Shown here in pieces: positions 35,392 to 46,420 of a DNA stretch of 64,000 nucleotides. Each line of letters opens with the position of its first letter. Position 1 is the stretch's first letter. Where the stretch lies: assembly GCF_004402485.1 (NCBI RefSeq), contig NZ_SOFG01000011.1:124001-188000 (forward strand), in the 5' to 3' direction. The position numbers were made by a program, and so were the translations under genes. The notes below the pieces were generated by a model. That model saw only the letters and a program-made list of their open reading frames with translations, was not told where the DNA came from and ran no database searches. This stretch comes from Cryobacterium algoricola (GTDB lineage Bacteria; Actinomycetota; Actinomycetes; Actinomycetales; Microbacteriaceae).

Positions 35392-36180
35392 TCAGCGGAT
35401 GCGTACGCTCAGGCAGGTGACGCAGCCCTCGAGCTTCTCGAATTCGGAGATGTCGACGGTGACGACGCGGTAGCCGCGGGCGGCGAACAGGGCGGCGGAG
35501 AGCGGAGCCGCGCTCGACATCAGCACGGCGTCCGGGGCGAGCACGACCACGGCGGTGCCGTATTCCTCGGGGACGGGCAGGAACGGATCGAACACCGTGG
35601 AGTCGTCGACGAGGGGCGGATAGCCGATCACGGTTCCGTCGGGGAGGGCGGTGACGGCGGACTTGAGGTGCAGGACCTTGCTGATCGGGACAGGGACGAC
35701 CGTGTAACCGAGCGGGGCGAGGATGTCGCGGAGCTGGTCGATTCCGGCGTCGTTCGTGCGCAGGCTGCGGCCGACGTAGACGTCGCGTCCGATCTTGAGC
35801 ACGTCGCCGCCGTCGAGGGTGCCGGGCAGCACGAGGTGGTGCACCGGGACGCCGAGGCTGCGGACGGCGGCCTCGGCCCCCGAGGTCTCGTCCCTGCGGG
35901 TCGGGGCACCCGGGCTGGTCAGGACGGCCACGTCGCCGAAGGAGATCACGGCATCCTCGATGAAGACCGAGTCTGGCAGCGACGGGGCCGGTTCGACTTC
36001 GACGATGTCCCACCCCTCCGCGGCGAGTGCCGCGACGTAGCCGTCCCACTGCGTGCGCGCGAGACCGAGGTCGACGGGCACACGCTCGATGTGCGTGAGC
36101 TGGCCCTCGGCGAGGTTGTCGGCGGGGCGGCGAACCAGGGCGATCCGGCGGGCGGCGGGGTCGAGTGCGGGGATGTCCAT
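35392..36180 (-). CDS. ddaH: Dimethylarginine dimethylaminohydrolase
   Basis: Hydrolyses N-methylated arginines to citrulline and methylamines; 262 residues, pentein fold. Seen: RRPADNLAEGQ, PDSVFIEDAVISFGDVAVLTSPGAPTRRDE with the acidic substrate residues, LDGGDVLKIGRDVYVGRS, the catalytic-histidine region VLHLKSAVT, and the nucleophilic cysteine near the C-terminus in LEGCVTCLSVRIR (the first Cys fits). An arginine deiminase-like activity is possible. It begins 63 bp after the MscS gene on the same strand. Confidence 0.9.
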   Translation of the reverse strand: MDIPALDPAARRIALVRRPADNLAEGQLTHIERVPVDLGLARTQWDGYVAALAAEGWDIVEVEPAPSLPDSVFIEDAVISFGDVAVLTSPGAPTRRDETSGAEAAVRSLGVPVHHLVLPGTLDGGDVLKIGRDVYVGRSLRTNDAGIDQLRDILAPLGYTVVPVPISKVLHLKSAVTALPDGTVIGYPPLVDDSTVFDPFLPVPEEYGTAVVVLAPDAVLMSSAAPLSAALFAARGYRVVTVDISEFEKLEGCVTCLSVRIR

Positions 36181-36243
36181 CCCGACAGTGTATGGGTCCG
36201 CCGGGTGTGGGTTCGCCGGGTGCTCGCCGCCGTGCCCGCCTGG

Positions 36244-37494
36244 TCAGAATTTCTGGTCGTTGACTTCCTGGATCGGCATCGAGCGGGTGAATTCCTCGCC
36301 ACGGTGCACGGCCTCGGAGTCACCGGAGAACAGACCGGGCGCCTCGGTGACCGGGCGTTGGGCCCCTGCGGGCCTGGGCGCCGCGGACCCGGACGGTCGG
36401 CGGCCCGGTTGCCGTACCTCGACGCGGCCGAGCGGGAGGGCTTCGGGGTTCTCGGCGACGAGCCAGGCGACCAGGTTCTCCCGCACGATGCAGCGCAGGT
36501 CCCAGAGCATGGCGGCATCCCCCGCCGAGACCAGCACGCGGATGCGGACGAAACCGCCGACGGCATCCGTCACCTGGAGCACGGCGACGCGCCGGTCCCA
36601 GAGCTCGGTCTGCGCGACGATCCGGTTGAGTTCCTCGCGCATGGCCACCGCGCTGACCCGCCAGTCGACGTCGAACTCGACGGAGCCGAGCAGTTCGCTC
36701 GTGCGACGGGTCCAGTTCTGGAACGGCGTGGTCGTGAAGTAGGTCGAGGGGAGCACCATCCGCCGGTCGTCCCAGATGTGCACGACGATGTAGGTGAGGG
36801 TGATCTCCTCGATCCTGCCCCATTCGTTCTCGACGATGACGACGTCGTCGACGCGCAGGGCGTTGCTGAACGACAGTTGCATGCCGGCGAAGACGTTGGC
36901 GAGGCTCGACTGGGCGGCGAGGCCGGCGACGACGCTCAGCAGTCCCGCCGAGGCGAAGAGGCTCGCCCCGACCGCCGCGGCCCCCGGGATGCTCAGGAGC
37001 ACCGTGCCGATCGCGCAGACGATGACCACCACGACGCTGATCCGGCGGAGCATGCGCAACTGGGTGCGGACCCGCCGGGCCACCCGGTTGTCCCGCACGT
37101 CGATGCGGTAGCGCGCGGCGATGACCTCCTCGAAGAAGTACATCAAGGCCGCGACGAGCCAGGTCGCCGCCGCGATGAACAGGGCGCGCATGATGAAGTC
37201 GACCGCGCGGGACAGCTCGGGCGTCGTCACGAGATACACGGACGTCGCGATCCAGAGGGCTCCGATCAGGATCACGATCCGGAACGGGCGCCGGCACAGG
37301 CGGATGAACGTGCGCGCCCAGGCCCGCTTGCGCGCGGCCATCCGGAAGACGAACGCGGCGATCGCGGTGATCGCGAGCGCGGCGACCACCGCGATGACGA
37401 TCGCGATCAAGAAGGCGGGTTCGATGAAACCATCGAGGAATGGCACGGGTGTCCCTTCGCCCGGAACACCGGCTAGCGACCCGGACACTTCCAT
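36244..37494 (-). CDS. MscS-family mechanosensitive ion channel
   Basis: A 416-residue membrane channel. About four or five hydrophobic segments precede the MscS pore and beta domain: GASLFASAGLLSVVAGLAAQSSLANVFAGMQLSFS is the Gly/Ala-rich pore helix, followed by VDDVVIVENEWGRIEEITLTYIVVHIWDDRRMVLP. The C-terminal 60 residues are hydrophilic and Pro/Arg-rich. ATG at 37494, 35 bp after purH; a longer frame overlaps purH. It releases solutes on hypo-osmotic shock. Confidence 0.88.
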   Translation of the reverse strand: MEVSGSLAGVPGEGTPVPFLDGFIEPAFLIAIVIAVVAALAITAIAAFVFRMAARKRAWARTFIRLCRRPFRIVILIGALWIATSVYLVTTPELSRAVDFIMRALFIAAATWLVAALMYFFEEVIAARYRIDVRDNRVARRVRTQLRMLRRISVVVVIVCAIGTVLLSIPGAAAVGASLFASAGLLSVVAGLAAQSSLANVFAGMQLSFSNALRVDDVVIVENEWGRIEEITLTYIVVHIWDDRRMVLPSTYFTTTPFQNWTRRTSELLGSVEFDVDWRVSAVAMREELNRIVAQTELWDRRVAVLQVTDAVGGFVRIRVLVSAGDAAMLWDLRCIVRENLVAWLVAENPEALPLGRVEVRQPGRRPSGSAAPRPAGAQRPVTEAPGLFSGDSEAVHRGEEFTRSMPIQEVNDQKF

Positions 37495-37528
37495 CGTGCC
37501 AGATCCCGCTGGCAGGAGCCTCCGCGGC

Positions 37529-39205
37529 TCAGTGGAAGAAGTGACGCTCCCCGGTGAAGTACATCGCGACGCCGGCCTCGGTGGCCGCGGCGATGACCTC
37601 GGGGTCGCGCACCGAACCGCCGGGCTGAACGACCGCGGTGACCCCGGCCTCGAGGAGCACCTGGAGGCCGTCGGCGAACGGGAAGAACGCGTCGGACGCC
37701 GCGACGGAGCCGGCGGCACGGTCCCCGGCGCGCAGCACGGCGAGGTGGCACGAGTCGACTCGGTTGACCTGGCCCATGCCCACCCCGACGGATGCCCCGG
37801 AGCGGGCGAGCAGGATCGCGTTCGACTTCACGGAGCGGCAGGCCTTCCACGCGAACTCGAGGTCGGCGCGGGTGGCCGCGTCGACCTCCTCGCCGGCGAC
37901 GAGGGTCCAGGTCGAGGAGTCGAAGTCCTCGAAGGAGTCCGTCTCCTGCACGAGCAGCCCGCCGGAGATCTGGCGCAGCTCGAGCGAGGACCGGTGGTAG
38001 TTCTCCGGAAGCTCGAGCAGGCGGATGTTCTTCTTCTGGCTGAGCAGTTCGAACGCGGCGGGTTCGAAGCCGGGTGCGACGAGGACCTCGGTGAAGATCT
38101 GGCTGACCGTCTCGGCCATGCCGAGGGTCACGATGCGGTTGGCCGCGATGACCCCGCCGAACGCGGAGACCGGGTCGCAGTCGTGAGCCCGCTTGTGGGC
38201 GGAGGCGATCGCATCCGGTGCCTTGGGGTTGGCCACGGCGATGCCGCACGGGTTGGCGTGCTTGATGATGGCGACGGCGGGTTCGGCGAAGTCGAAGGCG
38301 GCGCGCACGGCCGCGTCGGCGTCGACGTAGTTGTTGTACGACATCTCCTTGCCGTGGCGCTGCACAGCCTGGGCGATGCCTTCTCCGCCGTCGCCGAGGT
38401 ACAGCGCTGCGGCCTGGTGCGAGTTCTCGCCGTAGCGGAGCACGCTGCCGCGGGTGGCCTCGATCGCGAGGGTGGCCGGGAAGGGGCCCTCGTCGTCGAA
38501 TGCGGTGCCGATCACGGCGTCGAACTCGTCGAGGATGGCCTCGTCGAGGGCCTCGGTGTCGTCCTGCCACTGGTCGTAGACATTCTCGGTGAACCAGGCG
38601 GAGACGCTCAGGTCGTAGCCGGCCGTGTGTTCGAAGGCGAGGGAAGCGAGCTTGCGACGAAGCTCGAGCGTCGTGCCGCCTGCCTCGACGGCGGCGACGA
38701 TCTCGCCGTAGTTCTCGGGGTCGACGACGATCGCGACGTTCGGGTGGTTCTTCGCCGCGGCGCGCACGAGTGCGGGGCCGCCGATGTCGATCTGCTCGAT
38801 GACCTCCGCTGCGGGGGCGCCGGAGTTCACGGTCTCGACGAAGGGGTACAGGTTCACCACGACGAGTTCGAAGGGCGCGATGCCGAGCTCGGTGAGCTGG
38901 GCCTCGTGGGCGGCGAGGCGCAGGTCGGCGAGGATGCCGGCGTGCACTCCGGGGTGCAGGGTCTTGACCCGGCCGTCGAGGGACTCGGGGAAGCCCGTGA
39001 CGGCGGCGACATCGGTCACGGCGAAGCCGGCGGCACGGATGCTCGCCGCGGTCGACCCTGTCGACACGATTTCGACGCCGGTCGCCACGAGGGCGGCCGC
39101 AAGCTCGACCAGGCCGGTCTTGTCGCTCACCGAGATGAGCGCCCGCCGCACCGGGACGACGTCGCGTTCGCGGTAAAGGCTCTGGTCGTTGCTGTGCCCG
39201 CTCAT
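37529..39205 (-). CDS. purH: Bifunctional AICAR transformylase / IMP cyclohydrolase
   Basis: Catalyses the last two steps of IMP synthesis; 558 residues. The N-terminal MGS-like cyclohydrolase ([40 protein letters not shown]) precedes the AICARFT domain ([31 protein letters not shown] with the Lys-His of catalysis, [13 protein letters not shown]). The start at 39205 overlaps purN by 4 bp (ATGA), forming a purN-purH pair. Downstream is the MscS gene. AICAR is the substrate whose accumulation signals through the glyA riboswitch. Confidence 0.97.
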   Translation of the reverse strand: MSGHSNDQSLYRERDVVPVRRALISVSDKTGLVELAAALVATGVEIVSTGSTAASIRAAGFAVTDVAAVTGFPESLDGRVKTLHPGVHAGILADLRLAAHEAQLTELGIAPFELVVVNLYPFVETVNSGAPAAEVIEQIDIGGPALVRAAAKNHPNVAIVVDPENYGEIVAAVEAGGTTLELRRKLASLAFEHTAGYDLSVSAWFTENVYDQWQDDTEALDEAILDEFDAVIGTAFDDEGPFPATLAIEATRGSVLRYGENSHQAAALYLGDGGEGIAQAVQRHGKEMSYNNYVDADAAVRAAFDFAEPAVAIIKHANPCGIAVANPKAPDAIASAHKRAHDCDPVSAFGGVIAANRIVTLGMAETVSQIFTEVLVAPGFEPAAFELLSQKKNIRLLELPENYHRSSLELRQISGGLLVQETDSFEDFDSSTWTLVAGEEVDAATRADLEFAWKACRSVKSNAILLARSGASVGVGMGQVNRVDSCHLAVLRAGDRAAGSVAASDAFFPFADGLQVLLEAGVTAVVQPGGSVRDPEVIAAATEAGVAMYFTGERHFFH

Positions 39206-39795
39206 ATCTGGGAGTGCTCCTTGAGGTTCGTGTTTCCGTTGGCGATGTCGAGAACGGCCTGCACGAGCAGGCGCCGTTCGACGATCTTGATCCTGGCGTG
39301 CAGGGAGTCCTCGGTGTCGTCCGGAAGCACCGGAACCCGTTCCTGCGCGACGATGGGGCCGTCGTCGACACCGGTGTCGACGACGATGAGGCTGGCTCCG
39401 GTCTCTGGAACGCCCGCGGCGAGCGCGTCGCGCACCCCGTGGGCTCCGGGGAACTCGGGCAGGTAGGCCGGATGCGTGTTGAGCAGGTTCGGGGACAGCG
39501 CGGCGACGACCCGGGCGGGCAGGAGGCGCATGAAACCGCTCAGCACGACGAGGTCGGGTGACCACTGCCGGATGACGGCGAGCAGCTCGTCGCCCCACGC
39601 CTCACGGGAGTCGAAGGAGCTGTACGGCACGGTGAAGGTGGACACGCCGAATTCTTCACCGAGGTCGAGGCCGTCCGCGTCCCGGTCGGCGCCGATCGCC
39701 ACGACCCGCGCCGGGTACTCGGCATCCTGGCACGCTTCCAGGAGGGAACGGAGGTTGGATCCCCCGCCGGAAATCAATACGACCAATGACAGCAC
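39202..39795 (-). CDS. purN: Phosphoribosylglycinamide formyltransferase
   Basis: 10-formyl-THF-dependent GAR transformylase, 197 residues. Seen: [18 protein letters not shown] at the N-terminus, [13 protein letters not shown] and [20 protein letters not shown] with the catalytic Asn and His, then [20 protein letters not shown] with the Asp. The start is GTG at 39795. It follows the DUF6350 gene by 9 bp and overlaps purH. Canonical. Confidence 0.96.
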   Translation of the reverse strand: MLSLVVLISGGGSNLRSLLEACQDAEYPARVVAIGADRDADGLDLGEEFGVSTFTVPYSSFDSREAWGDELLAVIRQWSPDLVVLSGFMRLLPARVVAALSPNLLNTHPAYLPEFPGAHGVRDALAAGVPETGASLIVVDTGVDDGPIVAQERVPVLPDDTEDSLHARIKIVERRLLVQAVLDIANGNTNLKEHSQI

Positions 39796-39804
39796 TGGTC
39801 GAGC

Positions 39805-41247
39805 CTATCGTTTGCCGGTCCTCGCCGGTGAGGCCGGGGCGGGGGCCGAGGCAGGGGAGGCGGCCCCGCGCGTCCGGATCGGGGGCGTCAGCATACCGAG
39901 CACCGCGGCGACGCCGACCTCGAGCGCGGCGAAAGCGCCGACCAGCATCGGGTTCGGTCCGACGTCGACGAGACGGCCCGGTCCGAGCGCCCCGCCGGAC
40001 CACCAGGCCAGCACTCCGAGGACAATTCCGGCGACGACGCCGGCCAGGACGCCGGTGAGCGCGAGCCGGCCGCGACCGACGCCGGCCCCGCCCGCACGGT
40101 ACTGGCGCTGCCGGGTCGCGACGGCCGCGAGAAAGCCGAGGAGCACGGGCACGAGCAACCCGAGATACCCGAAGGCGAGGCTGCCGTGCGGGAGCACCCC
40201 GAGCAGCGGCAGGCCGGGCACCTGGCCGAGGACGGTGCCGACCGGGGACACGCTCGAGCCCAGGCCGACGGCGACGCCGGGTCCGACGAACCAGGCCGCC
40301 GCCCAGATCACGAGGTTGGGAATGAGGGCGAGCTGGGCGATCGTCAGGGTGATGCCGCCCATCACGCCGGCCTGCACGGTCTCGTAGAGTCCGATGATCG
40401 TCGCGAAGTTGCTGAGCACGAGCACGAAGACGGCGAGGGCCGCGACGCCGATCGTCCCGGTCGCGGCACCGAAGCCGGCACGGAGGGCGCCGGCCAGGAT
40501 CGAGCGCCATTCGGCAGGCACCTCCGGCAGCCGGGGCAGTCGCGGCAGGGCGGGAAGCGCGGGGAACGCGGGAAGGGCGCGCAGCCAGGCCGGGCGCGTC
40601 GTGCGCGAAGCGGATGCCGCGCCCGCGGATCCCCCACCGGTGCCGGCCACTGCGGGGCGGCCGGTGGCCCCGCGACCGGGCGCCGGGTGGGCGGACGCCC
40701 CGGGAAGGTGAGGCGCCTGGCCGGAGACCGGGTGCTCCGGCGACTCGGTCCGATGACGCGCGCCGATGAACACCCCGGCGGCGAACACGGCCGTGGGCAG
40801 GAGCACGCCCTGCGGGATCGACGGCTGCAGGGCATCCGTGCCGACGGTCAGGGTGAGCAGGGTCGCGAGCAGCCCGTAGACGGGGATCGCGGTCAGGACG
40901 CCGGTCCAGCGGTGCGGCGAGTCCGCCGCGCGGCGACCGGTGTGCCTGCCGAGGAACAGGGCGAGCACGGCGAAGCCGAGCAGCGCGATCGTGAGCGAGA
41001 ACGGGGCCTCCGCGCCGGGCAGGCCGAGCGCGGCGACGACCGTGGGGTCCAGCTGGACGGCGAGGTCGACGCCGTTGCCGAGTAGCCAGACGTTGACGGC
41101 GGCGCGCCAGAAGACGAGCCAGTCGACCGCGAGACCGTACTGGGTGGCCCACAGGATGGTCAGGGGCACGAGGGAGACGCCGACTCCGATGGCTACGACA
41201 ATGAGCGCCTCGAGTGCGGCGAGCAGGGCTGTCGTTAAGCGGTTCAT
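39805..41247 (-). CDS. DUF6350 family membrane protein (PerM-like)
   Basis: A 480-residue, Ala/Gly-rich polytopic protein with about 9-10 helices interrupted by a hydrophilic region at residues 160-240 rich in Pro, Arg and Gly. Seen: LLAALEALIVVAIGVGVSLVPL at the N-terminus, and a second half with EWRSILAGALRAGFGAA. In mycobacteria a member is called PerM and is linked to cell division and persistence. It sits 9 bp upstream of purN on the same strand. Family assignment is from memory of this conserved gene order; mechanism unknown. Confidence 0.7.
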   Translation of the reverse strand: MNRLTTALLAALEALIVVAIGVGVSLVPLTILWATQYGLAVDWLVFWRAAVNVWLLGNGVDLAVQLDPTVVAALGLPGAEAPFSLTIALLGFAVLALFLGRHTGRRAADSPHRWTGVLTAIPVYGLLATLLTLTVGTDALQPSIPQGVLLPTAVFAAGVFIGARHRTESPEHPVSGQAPHLPGASAHPAPGRGATGRPAVAGTGGGSAGAASASRTTRPAWLRALPAFPALPALPRLPRLPEVPAEWRSILAGALRAGFGAATGTIGVAALAVFVLVLSNFATIIGLYETVQAGVMGGITLTIAQLALIPNLVIWAAAWFVGPGVAVGLGSSVSPVGTVLGQVPGLPLLGVLPHGSLAFGYLGLLVPVLLGFLAAVATRQRQYRAGGAGVGRGRLALTGVLAGVVAGIVLGVLAWWSGGALGPGRLVDVGPNPMLVGAFAALEVGVAAVLGMLTPPIRTRGAASPASAPAPASPARTGKR

Positions 41248-41305
41248 CCGGTGGGAGCCTACCTCGCCCGGCTGACCGGTCCCCGCGCCCCCGCCGCGAC
41301 GCGCG

Positions 41306-41341
41306 AAAAAAAGGGGGCCCGCCGTGGTGGCGGGCCCCCTT
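41306..41341 (-). terminator. Intrinsic terminator after sucCD
   Basis: Stem AAGGGGGCCCGCC (41311-41323) pairs with GGCGGGCCCCCTT (41329-41341) around GTGGT. The plus-strand A-run at 41306-41312 becomes a T-run following the stem on the minus strand. It lies 26 bp beyond the sucD stop and separates it from the DUF6350 gene. Confidence 0.93.
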
Positions 41342-41366
41342 GTGGGCTCTGCGAGCGGATGCCGGG

Positions 41367-42254
41367 CTACAGCGCGGCGAGCACCTCGCGCAGCAGGGTC
41401 GCGGTCTCGCTCGGCGTCTTGCCGACCTTGACCCCGGCGGCCTCGAGGGCCTCCTTCTTGCCCTGGGCGGTGCCGGCGCCGTCGGAGACGATCGCACCGG
41501 CGTGGCCCATGGTCTTGCCCTCCGGCGCGGTGAAGCCGGCGACATAGCCAACGACGGGCTTGGTGACGTGCGCCCGGATGTAGTCGGCCGCCTTCTCCTC
41601 GGCGTCGCCGCCGATCTCGCCGATCATGACGATCGCGAGGGTCTCCGGGTCGTTCTCGAAGGCCTCGAGCGCGTCGATGTGGGTGGTGCCGATGATCGGG
41701 TCGCCGCCGATGCCGATCGCGGTCGAGAAGCCGAGGTCGCGCAGTTCGTACATCATCTGGTAGGTCAGGGTGCCCGACTTGGAGACGAGGCCGACCGGGC
41801 CCTTGCCGGTGATGTTCGCCGGTGTGATGCCGACGAGCGCTTCGCCGGGCGTGATGATGCCGGGGCAGTTCGGCCCGATGATGCGGGTCTTGTTGCCCTT
41901 GGCCTTGGCGTACGCCCAGAACTCAGCGGAGTCCTGGACCGGGACGCCCTCCGTGATGATGACGAGCAGCGGGATCTCGGCGTCGATGGCTTCGATGACG
42001 GCGTCCTTGGTGAAGGCCGGCGGGACGAAGGCGATCGAGACATCCGCCCCGGTCTTCTCGATGGCCTCGGCGACCGAGCCGAAGACGGGGAGTTCGACGT
42101 CGCCGTGCACGACCGTGGTGCCGGCCTTGCGGGCGTTCACGCCGCCGACGACCTGGGTGCCTGCCTTGAGCATGAGGGCGGTGTGCTTGGTGCCCTCACC
42201 GCCGGTGATGCCCTGGACGATGACCTTGGAGTCCTTGTTGAGGAAGATAGACAT
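41367..42254 (-). CDS. sucD: Succinate-CoA ligase subunit alpha
   Basis: A 295-residue subunit that forms succinyl-phosphate-histidine and binds CoA. Seen: [16 protein letters not shown] (CoA-binding Rossmann start), [43 protein letters not shown] and, near the C-terminus, [21 protein letters not shown] containing the phosphorylated histidine. It follows sucC by 13 bp and ends in a strong terminator. It makes ATP/GTP in the TCA cycle. Confidence 0.96.
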   Translation of the reverse strand: MSIFLNKDSKVIVQGITGGEGTKHTALMLKAGTQVVGGVNARKAGTTVVHGDVELPVFGSVAEAIEKTGADVSIAFVPPAFTKDAVIEAIDAEIPLLVIITEGVPVQDSAEFWAYAKAKGNKTRIIGPNCPGIITPGEALVGITPANITGKGPVGLVSKSGTLTYQMMYELRDLGFSTAIGIGGDPIIGTTHIDALEAFENDPETLAIVMIGEIGGDAEEKAADYIRAHVTKPVVGYVAGFTAPEGKTMGHAGAIVSDGAGTAQGKKEALEAAGVKVGKTPSETATLLREVLAAL

Positions 42255-42267
42255 GTTCGAAAATCCC

Positions 42268-43437
42268 TTACTTCGCGGCGTAGGCGAGCTCGGCGGCCTT
42301 GGCGGCGCCCTCGTCCATGGTGGCGGCCAAGGTGACCAGCGGGTGGTTGGCCTCGGTGAGGATGCGGCGGCCTTCCTCGACGTTGTTGCCGTCGAGGCGC
42401 ACGACGAGGGGCTTGTTCGCGGCGCTGCCGAGCTCGGCGAGCGCGCCGACGATGCCGCGGGCGACCGCGTCGCAGGCGGTGATGCCGCCGAAGACGTTGA
42501 CGAAGACGCTCCTGACCTGGGGGTCGCCGAGGATGACGTCGAGTCCGGCCGCCATGACCTCAGCGGATGCTCCGCCGCCGATGTCGAGGAAGTTGGCCGG
42601 CTTGACGCCGCCGAAGTTCTCGCCCGCGTACGCGACCACGTCGAGCGTGGACATCACGAGACCGGCGCCGTTGCCGATCACGCCGACGACGCCGTCGAGC
42701 TTGACGTAGTTGAGGTCGTTGAGCTTGGCCTTGGCCTCGAGCGGGTCAGCGGCGGCCGCGTCCTCGAGCAGGGCGTGCTTCGGGTGGCGGAAGCCGGCAT
42801 TCTCATCGAGGGTGACCTTGCCGTCGAGGGCGATGATGTCGCCCTCCTCGGTCAGGACGAGCGGGTTGACCTCGACGAGCGTCGCGTCCTCGCCCTTAAA
42901 GACGTTGTAGAGCTGCACGAAGACCGGGGCGACCTTCTCGACGAGCTCGGCGGGGAACTTCGCCTCGACGGCGATCCGGCGTGCGGTGTCGAGGTCGATC
43001 CCGAGGTTCGGGTCGATCGCGACGTACGCGAGCGCTTCGGGCTTCTCGACGGCGAGAACCTCGATTTCGACGCCGCCCTCGTAGCTCGCGAGCGAGAGGT
43101 AGGAGCGGTTGGAGCGGTCGAGCAGCACCGAGAAGTAGAACTCCTGCTTGATGCGCGCACCGCCGGCGACCATGACCCGGTTGACGGTGTGCCCCTTGAT
43201 GTCGAGTCCGAGGATCGCCTGGCCTGCCGCGAAAGCGTCGTCGGGGGTCTTGGCGACCTTGACGCCGCCGGCCTTGCCGCGACCGCCGACCTTCACCTGG
43301 GCCTTGACGACGACGACACCGCCGAGCTTCTCGGCAGCGGCGCGCACCTCCTCGGGTGTGTCCGCGATGATGCCCGGCAGAACCGGGACTCCATACTGCT
43401 CAAACAGGTCTCTTGCCTGATATTCGTAAAGGTCCAC
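42268..43437 (-). CDS. sucC: Succinate-CoA ligase subunit beta
   Basis: A 389-residue ATP-grasp subunit. Seen: [20 protein letters not shown] at the N-terminus, [41 protein letters not shown], and [17 protein letters not shown] near the C-terminus. The start is GTG at 43437 with GGAAAGAG 6 nt upstream; an ATG reading to 43614 crosses the promoter. An operator candidate lies 75-95 bp upstream. Divergent from the large membrane hydrolase gene. Confidence 0.96.
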   Translation of the reverse strand: MDLYEYQARDLFEQYGVPVLPGIIADTPEEVRAAAEKLGGVVVVKAQVKVGGRGKAGGVKVAKTPDDAFAAGQAILGLDIKGHTVNRVMVAGGARIKQEFYFSVLLDRSNRSYLSLASYEGGVEIEVLAVEKPEALAYVAIDPNLGIDLDTARRIAVEAKFPAELVEKVAPVFVQLYNVFKGEDATLVEVNPLVLTEEGDIIALDGKVTLDENAGFRHPKHALLEDAAAADPLEAKAKLNDLNYVKLDGVVGVIGNGAGLVMSTLDVVAYAGENFGGVKPANFLDIGGGASAEVMAAGLDVILGDPQVRSVFVNVFGGITACDAVARGIVGALAELGSAANKPLVVRLDGNNVEEGRRILTEANHPLVTLAATMDEGAAKAAELAYAAK

Positions 43438-43510
43438 GCTGCTCTTTCCAATCCACGACTGAGCGTTCCTGCAGGGTACGAGGGGTGTGACGGCACAGCG
43501 TCCGGCATCG

Positions 43511-43532
43511 AATGTAGCTCGACGTCGAGACA
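43511..43532. promoter_or_regulatory. Palindromic operator candidate upstream of sucC
   Basis: CTCGACGTCGAG (43518-43529) is a perfect 12-bp dyad, flanked on the right by ACAAT. Its right half TCGAGACA matches the icd operator. Position is 81-92 bp before the GTG start. The 12-mer alone also occurs inside coding DNA at 57239-57250, so it is only supported by placement and flank match. Confidence 0.45.
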
Positions 43533-43640
43533 ATCTGACCAGTTCAAACTCTAGCGTCACACGTAACCCCCGCCTCGCCAAACCGTCAGGGCGGCAGTAC
43601 CATGCCAGCCACACCCCCCGACACCCGGAAGGGACCGCGC

Positions 43641-46400
43641 ATGGCCGGACCGTTCAGGACATCCGCTCCCCCGCATGTTCTCGAACTGCGGGTGCACGGC
43701 ATCAACAACACCTCGCCGTTCGCGCTGCTCGACCTGCCGCCGGACGAGGTCGAGCTCGCCGCCGGCGACGTGCTCGGCAGCTTCTGGACGCCGACGGACG
43801 ACTCCCTCCGGCGTCATCGCCGGGCAGCGGATGCCGCGGAGCAGCGCGGCTACGTCCCTCGCCGGATCCGCCGCGAGGCGTACTCCTGGGGCGGGCTGGT
43901 GCGCAGCACCCCCGGCGGGACCGGGCCGGTCTGGGCGGTCCTCGCCGCGCTCGCCCGGATCGGCTGGGCGCTGCTCCTCCCGTTCTCGATCGCCAACGCT
44001 GCCGCCTGGTGCTGGCGGCTCCCGACCCAGGCGGTGCCGCGCGGACTCAGCGTGCGGGCCGGGGTCATCCGCTTGTTCGGCGTGCTGCTCACGCTCCTGC
44101 TCGTCGCGACGGTCGCGAACCTCGGCGTCGACCTGCTGGCCCGGCAGTGCTACGTCGACGGGGCGCTGGTCTGCTCCGGGTTGCCCGGTGCACTCGGCGG
44201 CCTCGGCGCGTGGACGACCGGGCAGCGGATGGCCGTCTTCTCGCTCGCGCCGATCGCGATGATCCTCGGCATCTGGCAGCTCTCGAACGGGGCACGGCTG
44301 CGGTACGACGTCGCCGACCGCTACCTCGCTGCCCGGCCGGCGGCGGCACGACCGGGCGTGCGACCGGCGGACGGGCGACCCGGCACGCCGACCGTCGCGC
44401 CCCCGCCGCTGCTGGAGTCGCCGCAGCTCTGGAATCGGCGCGGCGAAACGCACCGGCTCTCGCTCACCCACCTCGCGGCCGGGCTGAGCCTCAGCTCGCT
44501 GCTCTCGTGCGCCGCCCTCGCCGGCGGCGCTGGAGGAGCCGGGGTGCGCGCAGGCGCGTCCGGAACGGCGGCGGGCGTCGTCGTCCTGGTCGCGGGGGCC
44601 CTGCTCCTGGCGGCCCTCGTGACCGCGTTCTGCACGCGCACTCTTCCCGTCGAACCCATCGCACGCACGACGGCGGCCCGGTGGCACACCGCGCTCGTCC
44701 TGCTCGGCATCGTGACGCACCTCGCGGCGCTCGTCGTCCTCGGGCTTGCCCCGCCCTTCCCCGGCGACGGCGGCGCGGCGGGCCCCGGACCGACCGGGGA
44801 GGCGGCGGCCTCCGTCGCCTCGATCTCCTCGATCACGCTGCTCGCGCTCCTCGGCGGCATGCTCGCCTGCATCGCGGCGAGCGCCGCGTTCCGCTACCCC
44901 GCCCCGCGCGGCCGAATTCGGTTCGAGGCGTGGCACGGCCTCGCGCCGGCCGTGTTCCTGACCGTCGCCCTCACCGTCGGGCTCATCCTGTCGAGCCTCC
45001 TCACGGTCGGGGTCGGCACCTGGCTGAACGGCGGGGCCGGCGCGAGCGCCCTGCTCGGTGCGCCGGCGAACGCGGCCGGGTCGCCGGCGACGCCCGTCCT
45101 GACCGTGCCTGGCGTGTACCCGTGGTTCGGGGGGCTCGCGTTCGCGCTCCTCGCCGCGGCGGCGCTCTCCGTTGCCTGCGCCATGATCCGCCCGCGCCGG
45201 GTGGGCCCGCGCGTCGCCGAGTGGAGCCCGGACGACAGCCCGCCCGGGTCCGGCGGCGTCGGACCGGGTCCGGCGAGCACGGTCGTCGCCGGGGGCGGCA
45301 CCGTGGACATCGTCCCCGCCACGACCGGCGACGACGCGGGAGAGCCCGGCTTCGGCGGACCCGGCGGCCCGGGCGCCCCCGGTGGCGAGACCCCGATGCC
45401 GGCGGGATCAGAGGCCGAACTCGTGGCACTGCTCCGTCCCGTGCGCGACCGGAAGCGGGCGCTCGCGGCTCGCCTGCACCTCGTCGAACCGGTCACCGGG
45501 ATCCTCGCCGGGGCCGGCTTCCTCGCCCTCCTCGCGACCGAGGTCCTCACCCTCGTCGTGCCCCGGCTGGTCCCGGCGGATGCCGCGACACCGGCACCGG
45601 GGTCCGTCCCGACCGACGGCATCACCGCCCCGCCCGGGCTGCTCGCCTGGCTCGACGTGTCGATGGCCGGCTGGGCAGGCGTCGCCGTGATCGTGCTCGC
45701 CGGGCTCGTCCTTCGTCCGGCCCCCGGGCGGGCGACGAGGCCGCTCGCGATCGTCTGGGACCTCGCCTGTTTCCTGCCGCGTGCCGGGCATCCGCTCGGC
45801 GCTCCCTGCTACACCGAGCGGGCCGTGCCCGAGGTCTGCCGCCGGGTGCTCTGGTGGCTGGACGGCCGGGCGGACGGCACGCCGCCGCGGCAGCGGGAGG
45901 TCGTGCTCGCCGCCCACAGCATGGGCACGGTCGTCGCGATCGCCGCGCTCTTCTCGCTGGCCGCGCACCCGGACTGGTCGGCGCGGCGGGACCGGGTCTC
46001 GCTGTTGAGCTTCGGCGTGCAGGTGCGGCCGTACTTCGGACGGTTCTTTCCCGAGATCCTCGGGCCGGACGTGCTCGGCACCCTGCCGTGCCAGCGCCCG
46101 CGACTGTGGAGCGCCGACCCGTGGCTGGCCGACGCCCGGGCGACCCCGCTGCCGCCGGAACCGGCTTCGCCCGCTGCCGCGCTCCCGGTGCGGCGCTGGA
46201 TCAGCCTGTGGCGGGCGACCGATCCGCTCGGATTCCCGGCCTGGTCGAACCGGGCGCCGGGCAACCCGATCGACCGCTTCGCCGACGAGATCGACACGAG
46301 CGGGTACACGGGCGCGGTCGGCACCCACGGCGAGTACTACCGCACCCGCCAGTACCACGATGCCCTCGCCGACCTCGCCGGCACTACCCTCCCCGCCTAG
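43641..46400 (+). CDS. Large membrane protein with split alpha/beta-hydrolase signature
   Basis: A 919-residue protein, unrecognised. The N-terminus has a lipase-like strand and oxyanion motif [13 protein letters not shown] (His19-Gly20). Residues of about 90-690 contain many hydrophobic segments and Gly/Pro-rich loops, likely around eight to ten membrane helices. The C-terminal soluble part has the nucleophile elbow [17 protein letters not shown] (Ser760) and a late histidine in GTHGEYYRT (His896), plausible triad members. Start 43641 is chosen for GGAAGGG 7 nt upstream over 43602. Possibly a membrane esterase or phospholipase; inference only. Divergent from sucC. Confidence 0.7.
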   Translation: MAGPFRTSAPPHVLELRVHGINNTSPFALLDLPPDEVELAAGDVLGSFWTPTDDSLRRHRRAADAAEQRGYVPRRIRREAYSWGGLVRSTPGGTGPVWAVLAALARIGWALLLPFSIANAAAWCWRLPTQAVPRGLSVRAGVIRLFGVLLTLLLVATVANLGVDLLARQCYVDGALVCSGLPGALGGLGAWTTGQRMAVFSLAPIAMILGIWQLSNGARLRYDVADRYLAARPAAARPGVRPADGRPGTPTVAPPPLLESPQLWNRRGETHRLSLTHLAAGLSLSSLLSCAALAGGAGGAGVRAGASGTAAGVVVLVAGALLLAALVTAFCTRTLPVEPIARTTAARWHTALVLLGIVTHLAALVVLGLAPPFPGDGGAAGPGPTGEAAASVASISSITLLALLGGMLACIAASAAFRYPAPRGRIRFEAWHGLAPAVFLTVALTVGLILSSLLTVGVGTWLNGGAGASALLGAPANAAGSPATPVLTVPGVYPWFGGLAFALLAAAALSVACAMIRPRRVGPRVAEWSPDDSPPGSGGVGPGPASTVVAGGGTVDIVPATTGDDAGEPGFGGPGGPGAPGGETPMPAGSEAELVALLRPVRDRKRALAARLHLVEPVTGILAGAGFLALLATEVLTLVVPRLVPADAATPAPGSVPTDGITAPPGLLAWLDVSMAGWAGVAVIVLAGLVLRPAPGRATRPLAIVWDLACFLPRAGHPLGAPCYTERAVPEVCRRVLWWLDGRADGTPPRQREVVLAAHSMGTVVAIAALFSLAAHPDWSARRDRVSLLSFGVQVRPYFGRFFPEILGPDVLGTLPCQRPRLWSADPWLADARATPLPPEPASPAAALPVRRWISLWRATDPLGFPAWSNRAPGNPIDRFADEIDTSGYTGAVGTHGEYYRTRQYHDALADLAGTTLPA

Positions 46401-46420
46401 CCTCCGCCGGGCTCCGTCGT

